DNA of 64,000 nucleotides, from contig CM069447.1 in NCBI GenBank assembly GCA_035610835.1, positions 44,179,893 through 44,243,892 on the forward strand. The letters are read 5' to 3'. The stretch comes from Ophiura sarsii. Taxonomy: Eukaryota > Echinodermata > Ophiuroidea > Amphilepidida > Ophiuridae. The notes under the pieces were generated by a model. The model worked only from the letters and a program-made list of their open reading frames with translations, made no database searches and was not told where the DNA came from. Position numbers and translations under genes: made by a program. This document shows, piece by piece, positions 23,942 through 35,479 of this stretch; position 1 is the stretch's first letter, and every line of letters starts with the position of its first letter.

Positions 23942-24152
23942 CGTATGTTTACATGCAAGCGGTATTGTGTGCGACTCTACAACAATCTCTTAACCCAATG
24001 TGGACGGCGCGCTCAATCAACCATCCTTCATTTGATTGAACGCATTTTCTATCGTATGATGTAAGTGATGTATTAGTTATGAGCTAAGGTTTAGCTGGTA
24101 CAAAATCGTCGTCAGCGGTTTCTTTTCCTCACCATGCGCTATTCCCTTTAAG
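23942..24152. mobile_element. MITE family C, copy 3, truncated
   Basis: It lacks the first third of the element and starts at ACGTATGTTTACATGCAAGC. The right end CTCACCATGCGCTATTCCCTTTAA is intact. It is framed by two copies of a 50-bp host segment (see findings). Confidence 0.8.
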
Positions 24153-24816
24153 GTGCTCAGAAAGGGGGTCAAGTTGAGTGAGTATCATGTGGGCTAAATG
24201 TCAGAGGGTCATATTAAAATAATGCTCGGACGATACGTAGTTTTCATGATCAAATAAATGTATTAAAAGTGTAAGTTCCGATCACTTTAGATTTTTTCTT
24301 CACATCATCAACATATTTGATATCAAAAGAAAACCCATATTTTTCTCATTATTTCTGTAAAATCTTAGGCGCAACATATGTTCCATTTAGACGTTATAGG
24401 CCAAAAAGGCCGGTTAACCACCCCCCCCCCCCCCCCTCCCCCTGACCGAAAAAGCCCTTTGTGCCCCCGTCCCAGTCTCCGGATGTAGCGTGTATAAAGG
24501 CATTTATGACAACTACACGGGCGTTTGGTGTACAACATGCCCTTACCGCCCCCCCCCCCCCTCCCCCACCCCTTCCTCTCAAGTTTTCTGAGCTGACTGA
24601 AAACAAAATTTGGGCACCCTTTAACGAAAATTTCTGATGCTTGCCCCGCCCCCCCCCCCCCCCCCCCCCCCCCCTGAAAAAATCCTAGCTACGCCACTGA
24701 TTGGAGTTATGCAACTCAAAATTGTCATGTACAATAGAAAACATCAATTTGAAAATCGAGCCAGAAATCGGACACCTCTATGCATTAATACTTCGTTTAG
24801 CCTTTAATATCAAAGG
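24153..24816. other. Intergenic with long C homopolymers
   Basis: Runs of C at about 24420-24436, 24550-24562 and 24646-24674 (about 25 long). The last is followed by CTAGCTACGCCACTGA, the inverse of the GTGGCGTAGCTAG word seen elsewhere beside G runs. No gene. Confidence 0.6.
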
Positions 24817-25612
24817 TACACTCTAAGAAAAAAGGGTTCTAGCGGGGGTTCTTGAAACGGCCGGCAAATGGTTCTTGGCAGAACCATGTTTCTCTAAAGA
24901 ACCTTTAAAGGTTCTAAAAAGGTTTGTTAGGGGTTCTTTAACACCGCAAAAAAGGTTCTATGTAGTGAGATGGTTCCAGAAACTTCCCTTATTTGGGGAA
25001 AATGGGATTCTTGGTAGACTTATCGCAAATGCTGAAGTTTGCATACGTACATCTTAATATCAACGAGTTCGTAATGTAATAGTTGTTTTGTAAACCTGTT
25101 AATAAACGGTACTGTGTAAAAAAGTACAAATATTTACTTTCTACTTTATTGATATGATTATAACCAAGTAATCAATGACTTAAGACTCTGACTTGCTGAC
25201 TTAACACCATTGATTCTGTATTTTGTAAATAATAGGCCTATCTAGTCAGATTCACAGTCAGTTTGTTCACCATTTAATAGAACCTTAAGGGTTCGGCATA
25301 CATGCCAAAGCTAAAGAACCTTTTTAGATTCTTTCAAGGGTTCTTGATAGAACCTCATAGGTTCTGCATACAGGACAAAACTGAAGAACTTTTTTAGGTT
25401 CTATTTAGAACCCTTTCAGAGGGTTCTTGAAAGAACCTTATCGGAAAGGTTCTTAATAGAACCTCAAACGTTCTGCATACAGGACAAAACTGAAGAACCT
25501 TTATAGGTTCTATTTAGAACCCTTTCAGAGGGAACCTTAAAGGGTTCTGCATACAGGACAAGTTCAAGAACCTTTATAGGTTCTACTTGGAACCCTTTTT
25601 TGTAAGGCGCCG
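24817..25612. mobile_element. CACTA-like GGTTCT/AGAACC element, copy 2
   Basis: Starts ACACTCTAAGAAAAAAGGGTTCT, the intact form of the terminus seen at 21274 in inverse. Both flanks are rich in AGAACCTTT and GGTTCT words. Three units of about 95 bp (GCATACAGGACAA, GAAGAACCTTTTTAGG) lie at 25340-25600. The right terminus is not clearly preserved. Confidence 0.6.
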
Positions 25613-25899
25613 AAAAAACCCTGTTGAAAATGCGTGAAATATTTTGGAAACATATATTGCTGGGTTTCGTGGGTTGTTTTAAACAAAAAAAAGTTTTTGT
25701 TTTAAACGTCCAGAATTGTTGAAAAATTCACCAAAATGTGCAAGAAAATTTTGAAAAAAGGGGGAACCATGCATATCGGACGGACAATCGATCGATCCTA
25801 CCTCAGGTCCGTTTACCTGTTAGGGTCTTTTGGTCGCACGTGGGGGGGGGGGGGGGGGGGGGAGGGAGGGGGCGGTAAACTTAACGTAATGTTTAATGG

Positions 25900-26717
25900 T
25901 TAAAGGGGTACTAAGAGATGTGTTGAAGGCTGCGCCCTCAATTAGGATAAAAACCTGATTGTATAACATAAACTTACAGCTGCAAGGAATAAGAAAAATC
26001 AGCCGTCTTTGTGCAATAAAACGTCGTTGCAAAATATTCCATCCCCGGCTCGGACAGCATTTTATGGTAAACAACGTTACGCTATTTTTCTTTTCGATTC
26101 AAATTACATATGATATTTACATAGAAGACGTTTTCAAAAAAAAGTTTCAATAAATAGCGATGATAATTAAACATATTATTTAAACATTTTTTAGATCCAG
26201 TTTTGCTGCTTTTTTGTGAGTAGAAACAACAATAATGGCCAATTATAATGATAATCTTTAAAATTGGTTTAAATTTGTTTTAAAAAACCACTTAAACATC
26301 TCTTAAAGGGACACTAAGAGATGTGTTGGAGGCTGCGCCCTCAATTATGATAAAAACTGGGGTTATTATATTTTTATAATTGTATTACATGTATGAACGT
26401 ACACCTATAAGGATTAAGAAAAATCAGCCCCTTTGTACAAGAAAACGTCGATTCAAAAATGCTCGTACAGCCGGGACGAGCATTTTACGTCCGATAGTAT
26501 CCCCCTGCAGTACGCGTGATACATAACGCGAACCATATTTGCATAGAGGGCGTTTTTCAATAAATAGCGATGATATTGTTTTAATCAAGTTCTGCTGTGT
26601 ATTTGTTAGTAGAAACAACAATAATGGCAATTTTTAATGTTCATCTTGAATTCTGAAGTAAATTTTTAAACATTTAAAATGTTCAACACCACTTAATGTC
26701 CCTTTAATACCCCTTTA
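25900..26717. mobile_element. MITE family F, copy 2 (host of copy 3)
   Basis: Starts TTAAAGGGGTACTAAGAGAT and ends ATACCCCTTTAA. Its right TIR is split at 26303 by another member of the same family. Confidence 0.8.
26303..26706. mobile_element. MITE family F, copy 3, nested in copy 2
   Basis: TTAAAGGGACACTAAGAGAT at the left and ATGTCCCTTTAA at the right. It shares GTTGGAGGCTGCGCCCTCAA and CATTTT/GCGATGATAT words with copy 2. TTAA lies at both borders. Confidence 0.8.
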
Positions 26718-26786
26718 AGGGTACGTTATAGAAACACGTAAAATGACAAACACTTTCGACTGGGTTTTTTTGTACTTGTATATAAA

Positions 26787-26838
26787 TGATGGACATCACG
26801 ACATCTAGTCAAAGGACTTTAGATGTCGTGATGTCCAT
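26787..26838. repeat. Short perfect hairpin
   Basis: ATGGACATCACGACATCTA is followed after 12 bases by its exact complement. The inner GTC/GAC can add three more pairs. No conserved precursor context is visible, so no RNA class is assigned. Confidence 0.6.
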
Positions 26839-28229
26839 TTTGCGATGTAATTGAGTAGGGATGATGAGCTTTTAGTATTATTATCTATTAACAATTCAAT
26901 CTATCGCCACGGTCATTTACATCCAGTAATTTTCGGAACGTGCTCAGTTTACCTGACATAAGACGACGATCATTTATAATGGTAAAGTTTTCCTATTAAC
27001 GCCATGGGGAGAGGAGGAATCGAAAACACGTTCGGGCAATTATAGCTATTTATACGGCGCCTCGTCGTGAAACATAACGTCGCTGTTCTGCCAATGTACT
27101 CTCTCCATCTGGCCCTTCAGCATGTATACAGTAATACTTTCTATGTATAATCTATGGGCAATCTGCTCTAAACATGTTCAAGGGCCAAAAACACATCTAT
27201 CAAAACATTGTAACTGCTCTTTCAAGCAATACCTCCTATACATAACCATTAGACAGTTTTATTTTTACAGTGCCGAAGGGCCTGAAAAACATACTACAAT
27301 ACAAGAGATCATTATATTTATTCCGGACAAAATAAAGTTTAAAAATAATTGCACTATCTCGTTATTGATGACTGGTAATTAAAAAAGCCTCTCTTCAATC
27401 AATGTTGTAAGATGAAAGTTTCACACACAAATGTGTTTATTTTATTTTATTTTTCAATTTTGAATTTTTTTTGGTGACAACTCTGAAAATTGTTGGAACA
27501 ATATTTGCCTTCGCCTTAGGTAAATTGTCAGTGTTTCTTTTTTCTGTTTAGGAATATGCCGCGATATAAGTGCAAGAAAAAGAGTGAAGTTGAGAACACA
27601 AGGAACTCCTACATTTTTGATTCACCCTGTCTATATAGCTCTCACTCTCAGGGGTCCAATTTCATATCACATTTTCGGAATCCCTAACAGTAGGGCACCA
27701 ACTGCCTAATTTGCGATTATCCTCTAATGATGTCAACTACGAATTATTCACATAATGAGACGACCTTTACATTCTTGTGTCGACCTCTATGGGGCTTCTA
27801 AACAGCTGTAATGCATCATTCATGTAATTATGTTGTAGCCTATTATTACAGAAAACTAAAATATCTCACAGTTTAATTTGTTAATTTGAAATAATATGGA
27901 GAAATTGGAAGGGTCCTCTCATTGATTTGAATGGGATATCAAGATCAGCCCAAGATGAATGTTTGCAACTTCTTTAAAATAAATTCATAGGATTCTGCTA
28001 TTATCATAGCAATAAAGATTGGTATAGAACTGTACATGAAGCTAGCTTAACATAGTGAGTAAGATTCACTTGAAGGCTACTTGGTAAGAAAATGTTTGTC
28101 CTAAACCAGAGCACTAAAGGTTGTATGTTTAGCTGCTATTTATTGCTAAGTATTCAATTATTAATGATAAGAATCTCACTTTACCTTTCAAGCAGCCTTT
28201 ATTGAAGCCCTATTCATTGTTGTTACTAC
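26839..28229. other. Intergenic, nothing recognised
   Basis: AT-rich, no supported gene. CACCCTG at 27623-27629 resembles a mariner-type terminus; a possible partner is 5.3 kb to the left (see rejected items). Confidence 0.4.
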
Positions 28230-28231
28230 TA

Positions 28232-28697
28232 AACTGCTCACAAAAAGTATCGTAACACTTAGAAATGATCCAATATATAACGGCTTGAAAGGGTATGCAT
28301 TAATCGAAGCAAATAACCAAGTGCATAATTTTGTTCTGCGTATTTTGACACCTCGATCGATGAGATACGATGTTGCGGAGCGGAGTTATTGTCATTTCAA
28401 TGGTCGTGGGTCCAGTTTCAAAAGTGACAATCACCCTATAGAAAGAGGTTTGCATTACTGTTTAGAATGATCAGATTCGTGATTTTCAATAGGGATGAGT
28501 GTCACCTTGGAAACTGCACCCACGATCATTGAAATGACAATAACTCCGCTCCGCAACATCGTATCTCATCGATCGAGGTGTCAAAATACGCAGAACAAAA
28601 TTATGCACTTGGTTATTTGCTTCGATTAATGCATACCCTTTCGAGCCGTTATATATTGGATCATTTCTAAGTGTTACGATACTTTTTGTGAGCAGTT
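28232..28697. mobile_element. Full-length foldback element D, copy 2
   Basis: Same 466-bp foldback as at 11.1 kb, flanked by TA. The arms differ from each other only at scattered positions, and the two copies are nearly identical, which points to recent activity. Confidence 0.87.
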
Positions 28698-29134
28698 TAG
28701 TACTATGCCATCTGATTATCACTAACGCAAAAACCCAGCTGGACCGACCCATTTTTTAAAAACAAATTTGTTAAATATTGACCAAAATGTGCACAACAAT
28801 TTTAACCCCCCACCCCCACCGTAACAAAAACCTAAAAGCACACACCATCGACCCTACCTGAGGTCAGTTTGCCTATAGCACAGAGTTATAAACAATAAAG
28901 ACCCATTGTAAGAAGAACTTTAATATCAATTCAAAAGATTTGTTTTCAAGTTTAACCAGAAACCAACCCCTTTCCTAAAGTTAATCAATATAAATACCCA
29001 GGGTGTAGTGAACTAAGCTGTAAGCGCATACGTGACCAAAGCTTTTCCAGACGCCCACTGAACGAGTGTTTCCTCTGAAGCCAGAACTCACAATAAAATG
29101 AGGTTTTTATCCCCAATCCCAAACTAGTAAAATA

Positions 29135-29776
29135 CAGGGTGAGTTAAAGAAGTTGTACGGGAATGAATATTTGTTTAGAAATAGACAAAACAAATCTGAC
29201 AAACCAATGAGACACGTATTCAAAGAACAACTTATTCCGCTCATGACAAAAGGAATCATTAAAATCGATCAATTATATCAGGAGCTATGCCTGTTTTAAT
29301 AAAAGAACCCTTTTTTTAGTTGTCCACGGAACACTAAATCATCTTGAAATCGATCCTCTCTATAAAGGGGGCAGCAAAATGTACACACGGGCATTCATTT
29401 TTAAATGAGATTAAAGCCCGGGAGTTTCAAACACAGGTGGGAATGATGTGCATAAAATACCAATACTCAGTGACTTTAACTTTCTCTTTTTGACGAATTC
29501 TATGATTTTGCATTATGAGGAATAAAACAATTACTTCCTGAAATGATAAAGGCGAGTTTTAAACATTTTCTTTGCTTTATGTTTTTTACGTGTCAGTGGA
29601 CAGCTAAAAATGGGTTATTTGAGTAAAATAGCTATAACTCTGGACAAGAATGATCTATTTCAGGTGATCGGAAGAATATTCTTGTCAAAATATCGCTGTG
29701 TTTAAGGTCAATTTTTTTGTTTCTTTTTCAGGAAAAAAATATTCAAATCCGTACAACTTCTGTTTGACTCACCCTG
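29135..29776. mobile_element. Mariner-like MITE, TA target
   Basis: The ends CAGGGTGAGTTAAAGAAGTT and the inverse AACTTCTGTTTGACTCACCCTG are flanked by TA. A further 10 bp inward (GTACGG/CCGTAC) pair. 642 bp, non-coding. Confidence 0.8.
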
Positions 29777-29778
29777 TA

Positions 29779-30861
29779 TTGATACAGGGTGATGTAACAC
29801 CCTATCTGCTCATTGTTGAGATTTTGTTCACAGTATAGCGCACTCTAAAAGTTCGTCCTCCGGAAGTTAAGCGTAAACTGTCAATCATTCGTTGTGAATG
29901 AATATTCAGCCATGACTATTCATGAACTCACACGATGTGATCGTCCCGATCCTGCGTCCTTCCCAACTGATCTAATTACAATATTTATCAAATGCAAATA
30001 ACGCCACGCCCCTCCTCTGTCACTGTCAGACGAAACCATCCACAAATTTAAAAACCGTATTTTGTTCCACGTACAACTAAATTTCAAATAACCAATTCTG
30101 AATGTTTCGTGTCATATAAGAACTAAATTCTGCTATCATCAAAGCAAATAATTTTTTCTCTAAATCACAATCAGCTTTTTTTTACCATTGATGTACTATT
30201 TCTGTGCCACAAATCATGTTTTGAGCCGATAAAATCCACCACGTCTTAGGTCGCCTGGTTTGCTATGACCATGATAGTGCGCACCCTCTAAAACCGTCCT
30301 CCGTCAATTGAGGCATGATAAACGGGGGACTTTGCCTTCAAGATACTTGTCCAATAGTTATAGGGTCTCTGATTGATATCGTTTTGAAGAAAAAAAGCAC
30401 AATTTTTCTTAAAAATGGGTGATTTTTAACCCTTTAACGTGTTATGTGCATGACATACCCCCATCTAAACAACCCCTCCTTAATAGTCGCACTTGCCTAC
30501 AGTGTAATGGTCAACTGGCCTCCCCCAGGATAAGCACACAGGGCAATATCTTGCTAGACGTCCCATAACTGATGTGCGCAGCTCATAACAATTCAAATGT
30601 ATTGTAGCAGTACACGGTTTATTCCGTACGGGACGTCTAGCAAGATATGGCCAGCACACAGTAACTTCACAATCCACAGAACACTTGTTAAATTTGTTTT
30701 AGAACACATTTATTTATTTTTGTTTGAAATGGGGGGAGGTTAGTCATGGTATGGGGTCAAACTACTACATCTGTTATATCTCTCAAATCATGCAATATTT
30801 GATTACGATTCAACTGATAAATACTACATTGGTGGTGGGCAATCTCCTAAAACAGGGTTTT
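29779..30861. other. Intergenic with one foldback segment
   Basis: GGGCAATATCTTGCTAGACG at 30542 pairs with CGTCTAGCAAGATATGGCC ending at about 30652, leaving a loop of about 65 bases. AGTGCGCACCCTCTAAAACC (30274) resembles AGCGCACTCTAAAAGTTCG (29836), a loose direct repeat. No gene. Confidence 0.5.
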
Positions 30862-31365
30862 AAACATAAGGCAGCTAATGTTTTTATATTTAATTAACAT
30901 TGTGAATAAAGCTGCCTTGTGCTACATTACATAATCTCCAATCATATAAATTTCAAGGCAGCAATTGTTTTATATTTGATTTGCATTGTAAATAAAAGCT
31001 GCCATTTGCTTCATTACATAATCTCTTATAACAGGTTTCCCATATCAAATAAAGCATACAGCAGCAATTGCTTTACATTTGATCAAAAGCTGCCTTTTGC
31101 TTCATTACATAATCTCTTATAACAGGTCTCCATATCAAATAAAGCATATGGCAGCAATTGCTTTACATTCGATTTACAATGTAAATAAAAGTTGCCTTTT
31201 GCTTCATTACATAAACTCTTATAATGTCACCCATATATCAAATAAAACACAAGGCAGCAATCAGTATATATTTGATTTACATTGAGAATAATAGCTGCCA
31301 CATGTTTTATTACATACTCTCTTATAACAACAGGTCTCCAATATCGAATAACCATGAGACATAAA
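30862..31365. repeat. Tandem repeat, units of about 105-110 bp
   Basis: Four to five diverged units share AGGCAGCAATTG, TTGATTTACATTG, AATAAAAGCTGCC, GCTTCATTACATAA and CTCTTATAACAGG. The unit contains an inner inverted pair GGCAGC...GCTGCC. Confidence 0.85.
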
Positions 31366-31383
31366 TTGTTATCAATATTGTGA

Positions 31384-32001
31384 TTAGGCCAAATTAAATT
31401 AATTGTTTGTCTCAAAGCTCCCGCGCGCGATAGTTTACAGTACAGATCGCATTAGAGTAACCGATATCAACGGAGGTCAACATACTTTCATCGGAATATC
31501 AACCCAATTACATCCCGTTGTCAGTGCATTGACAGTGCGAAATCAGCGCGCTGATTTCGCAAGATCAACGGAGTCCCTACACGACAATTGGTGCTATGAC
31601 GATAATGTCAACGAACTATCATCGCGCTATCAGTGCATTGTCAATGCTATGTCATTGCGTTGTCAATGGACTATCAACTCAAAGTCAATGGACTATCATC
31701 GCAGTTGCGTGGTGCACTCTATTGTGAGCTGTACTGTATTGATGCGCATTAGAAAAACAAAAATCTGAAAAAAACTTTTTTCTTCTTTTTTTCTTTCAAA
31801 AAAAAAAAAAATCCCAAAATTTCACAGATTTTTCAGATTTTCATTGATCACATCATCTTAAATACAAAAGTTCACTTTTACAAGGATTTCAATATTTTAT
31901 ATTTAAAAAAAAAAAAAAACCTTGGGAAAAACCCGCATTCCGCATCAGTTTTACAACAGGAGAGGAGCTTTGAGGCAAACAATTAATTTAATTTGGCCTT
32001 A
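31384..32001. mobile_element. TIR element family G, copy 1
   Basis: TAGGCCAAATTAAATTAATT and TTGTTTGTCTCAAAGCTCC at the left recur inverted at 31960-32001. About 620 bp. Its interior has the CAATGGACTATCA word cluster and a 26-bp perfect palindrome (31536-31561). Confidence 0.8.
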
Positions 32002-33976
32002 ACATTGAAAATGATAGCTCCCTTGTGCCTTATTCCGTGTCTCATACCTATTTGAGGAGATTGCCCTATTGGTGAAAATGTACTGATTTTGAATGTTCAA
32101 ATATTAAGCACACTATGTATACTGGTAATAATAATACGTTGGCTATATAAATACTAGGATTATGTTGGCAAATAGATAAACTCATTATATCTATAACTAA
32201 AATTGAAATATTTAAAAGAAATCTTGGTATATTCAAATGATGCTCTTATTTCCCACATTTGACAAAAACAAAATTAGACACAGAAACAAAATTAGACAAA
32301 GAAAATGTAAGTGACATTAAGAAACATTTAGGATTTGCGTCTGGGTCACTAAGACAAAACTTGCATAAATGTTATGAAGGTCTTACTGTTAACGCGGTAC
32401 ATTTTCATACACTTTTTCCAGCAATGCTACAGGGAATTTTCAACAACAAACAAAATGTCTTTAAAAGATTCTGAGAATGTTAATTTTCCTATATTTATTA
32501 CAGACAAAGTATGAATAAAATTTCATCAATTTTATCAAGTTTGTACTGAAAACTGTTGTCTCTGGTTTATTTTGGGTGATTTTAAGTTGAGGTCACCGCG
32601 ACCTCATGCCCCATTTTGCATGAAAGAATTTACAATGTACAAATAACCGCTTATGTGAAAATAACTTGCATTCAAGCAATTAATGTTTCTTGCACACATT
32701 AAACATCTATATTTGTACTACACGACTGAAAAAACCACACCTGTTCTACGGGCAAATGGACCTCACAGGTAGGGTCGGTCGGTTGGTTTTTTTACCCCGC
32801 AAATATTCATGAAAATGTTGGTGAATTTCAACCATTTTTGGAATTGTACGACAATATGTTCAAAAATGTAGTTTTCTACAACAAAAACAAAAACAAATTT
32901 TTCAAAAAATCTATTCAACAAAATGTTGTAAAAAATCAAATTGAAAAACATTTAAATTTGATTTTTTTTTTTAAAAATGCGTCGGTCGGGCCCTCGTAGA
33001 ACAGGTGGTTTTTTTTTGCAGCCTTATGCTAAAGTAAACATAGAAAAAGAAAATATATTAATTGACGTTATTTTATCCTTCCATGCAAGCTCATAGAAAA
33101 CAAAACCAACTCCCGCAGTACTGACCATTTTGTATTGCAATTCAATGAAGTAAAGCTCAAACAAAATTGTTATAAAAAGAAAGGAAGAAATATCGATTGT
33201 TATCTTGTGGAAGAAATAATCAACTAACTATAACATTTATTCACACCAGATCGATGACGAGAGTTTGGAGCCACATGGCCCTATCGACAATGGTTGCCTT
33301 GTGTAAAGAATGCATTTTCACAAGGGTGCACTGCACTATATAGTCACCCAGCGACAGTTCTAACTGTCACTGAGTCACCAGGGCTTGAATAAATTGAAGG
33401 CACCAAAGGAAATTGCCTTCGATGCCCCACCTAGTTGCCTTGATGCCCTCAAATTATGGATGTTTTCAATACATTCAAAAGTACATAATGGCCTTGGATA
33501 AAGTGGGTGCCCCTTTCAAATTGCCTGCCCTTTTCATTTCTTATTAAAATCGTTTTGATGGAGGAACTCATTTAAAAAAAATATCAGGCATAATCTAAAG
33601 GGGAACTTATTTTTGTTGAACTGTGTTTAACTGGGAGCTATAGTATTAGAGATAGGACCCTGCGGCACTAAGCCCTCGATGATATCCTGCTATGCCAGAA
33701 ACTCAGTGCATATATGTAAACATTGATATTGCCTTAGGCAGAACTGCCAAATATATACCCTGGACTCTTATAGAGTTACAGGGATTATTGGTCTAGACTT
33801 TCACAATTACGTCAGAGGAATATTGGTATCCAGGGCCCAAAATACTTTTTAAGGCAAAGGGGAAAACAAAACACACAAAAAGCAATCCTGTTATACCCAT
33901 GTTATCCTCCATTGATATCGTCAGTCCTCATAAAAAGAAACTGACCAGGTAATAAATACACGCATAGCTCTATTTA
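32002..33976. other. Intergenic, dispersed repeat fragments
   Basis: 32.76-33.01 kb (GGTCGGTCGGTTGG ... GCGTCGGTCGG) resembles pieces at 28.8 and 40.0 kb. 33.36-33.54 kb (ATGCCCTCAAATTATGGATG, TTGCCTTGGATAAAG) recurs at 53.35-53.48 kb. No gene. Confidence 0.45.
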
Positions 33977-34268
33977 AAAGGCTATATTAAAAAAAAATTG
34001 TTTGTCTCAAAGCTCCCTGCACGTTAGTTAAGTGATGCGCGTTAGAAGAAAAAAATCTTTAAAAACGTTTTTAAAAAAGAATTCTAAAGTTTCACCGATT
34101 TTTCAGATTTTCATTGATCACATCATTTTAAATACAAAAGGTCACTTTTACAAGGATTTCAATATGAAATGTTTTAAAAGAAACCCATTAAAAACCCTGC
34201 ATTCTGCATTTAGGTTTTGAAAAACTGAAAAGCTTTGAGACAAAAGAAGTTTTTAATACTATAGCCTA
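33977..34268. mobile_element. TIR element family G, copy 2
   Basis: TTGTTTGTCTCAAAGCTCCC at the left and AAGCTTTGAGACAAAAGAAG at the right. The interior matches copy 1 (TTTCACCGATTTTTCAGATT, TTGATCACATCAT). The outermost bases have diverged. Confidence 0.75.
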
Positions 34269-34600
34269 ATTCAATGTTTTTACACATTCGCTATAGTTTT
34301 GGAGTTGAAAGCCTATTTAATTACCGAGTCGGTTACTTATTTTGATGACTGTATAATCCAACTACATATTTGTGATCAACCAGTTCACATTTACTGAAGC
34401 ATAATGAAGTGGTTATATCAATACTTCAACATTGAATTAAATGAACCTGTAATAATTTATTAACAATTTCTGCTGATATCCATGTTACTGTAAAATGTTG
34501 GTGCAATTAATTTTTGTCAGATTTTCAACTGTTTTGTGTGTTTAAATTCGCGATTTGATGCTTCATCACATATACAGACGATAAACACATAAGAAATATA

Positions 34601-34960
34601 TTAGGCCAAACAAATAAAAAGGTTTGTCTTCCATTTTTTTTTTTTTTTACATTTTTTTTTATTTGTGTGTCAATTTTTACTGTTACTATTTGCAACCGTT
34701 GACACTTTCTGATATTGTTTTTTCTATTTGAAATGAATATTGTGATGTAGTTGTGTAAAGAACAATTGTGCATGCAGCGTTTTATGAAGAACTGAGTCAT
34801 GTAAAAGTTTGAGAAAAGGAAAATCTGCCGAAATAAAAATTTGTAGGGAATTTTTTTTTTTATTATTACAATTTCCTGCATTTCAGACGCGGTATTTTGG
34901 CATTTCAAAACCAATGCGCGCGCAAGCTTTGAGACAAACCTTTTTCTTTGTTTGGCCTTA
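34601..34960. mobile_element. TIR element family G, copy 3
   Basis: TTAGGCCAAACAAATAAAAA and its inverse CTTTGTTTGGCCTTA, with GCTTTGAGACAAACC next to the right end. 360 bp; interior differs from copies 1 and 2, so it may be a separate subfamily. Confidence 0.75.
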
Positions 34961-35479
34961 GTGTTAGCTGCTTTGAGTGTGAAAATGAATGGTGCGAACA
35001 TTTCCACTTTAAAAGTGGTATTTGCTTCATTATTCTATTGTAATCTTCCTATGTACGACCACATGAAATATTGATATAATATTGAATGGTTTTGAGGGTG
35101 ATCGAGTGCAATATTTTTATAGCGAGTGCCATATATTCTTGTATCGTCCGAAAATAAGTCATTCAATATTATTATTATTATTTATATAACAGACTGTTTT
35201 GGTAAAAACTAAATAAGTTAGCCTGAACTGACCTTCTCTGCGTATAATGTACTCTCGCGCACATCTTCTGCGCTGCACAAAAAATATTGCTGTACAATAA
35301 TTTTTGAATATTGTACGCACATTCGGGAACTTGGTGCACAATATTAATACACACTTTTATTGTACTGTTTGGAAGGACCATATAAATAATAATACCCCAT
35401 AGCTTCATGCCAATTTCAGCATAACATATCGTTGCCTCAAAAAAGAGTTTGGTGTCCGTAAACACTAAGACTAAAATCA

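Noticed and set aside
22288..27629. CAGGGTGAATCAAAAA and its inverse as the ends of one 5.3-kb element
   Set aside because: Only about 17 bases match, the right flank is TC rather than TA, and no transposase lies between. Two unrelated solo ends are as likely.
34525..35007. 160-codon frame on the - strand
   Set aside because: It overlaps TIR element G copy 3 almost entirely and is composed of A/T-rich codons without any domain.
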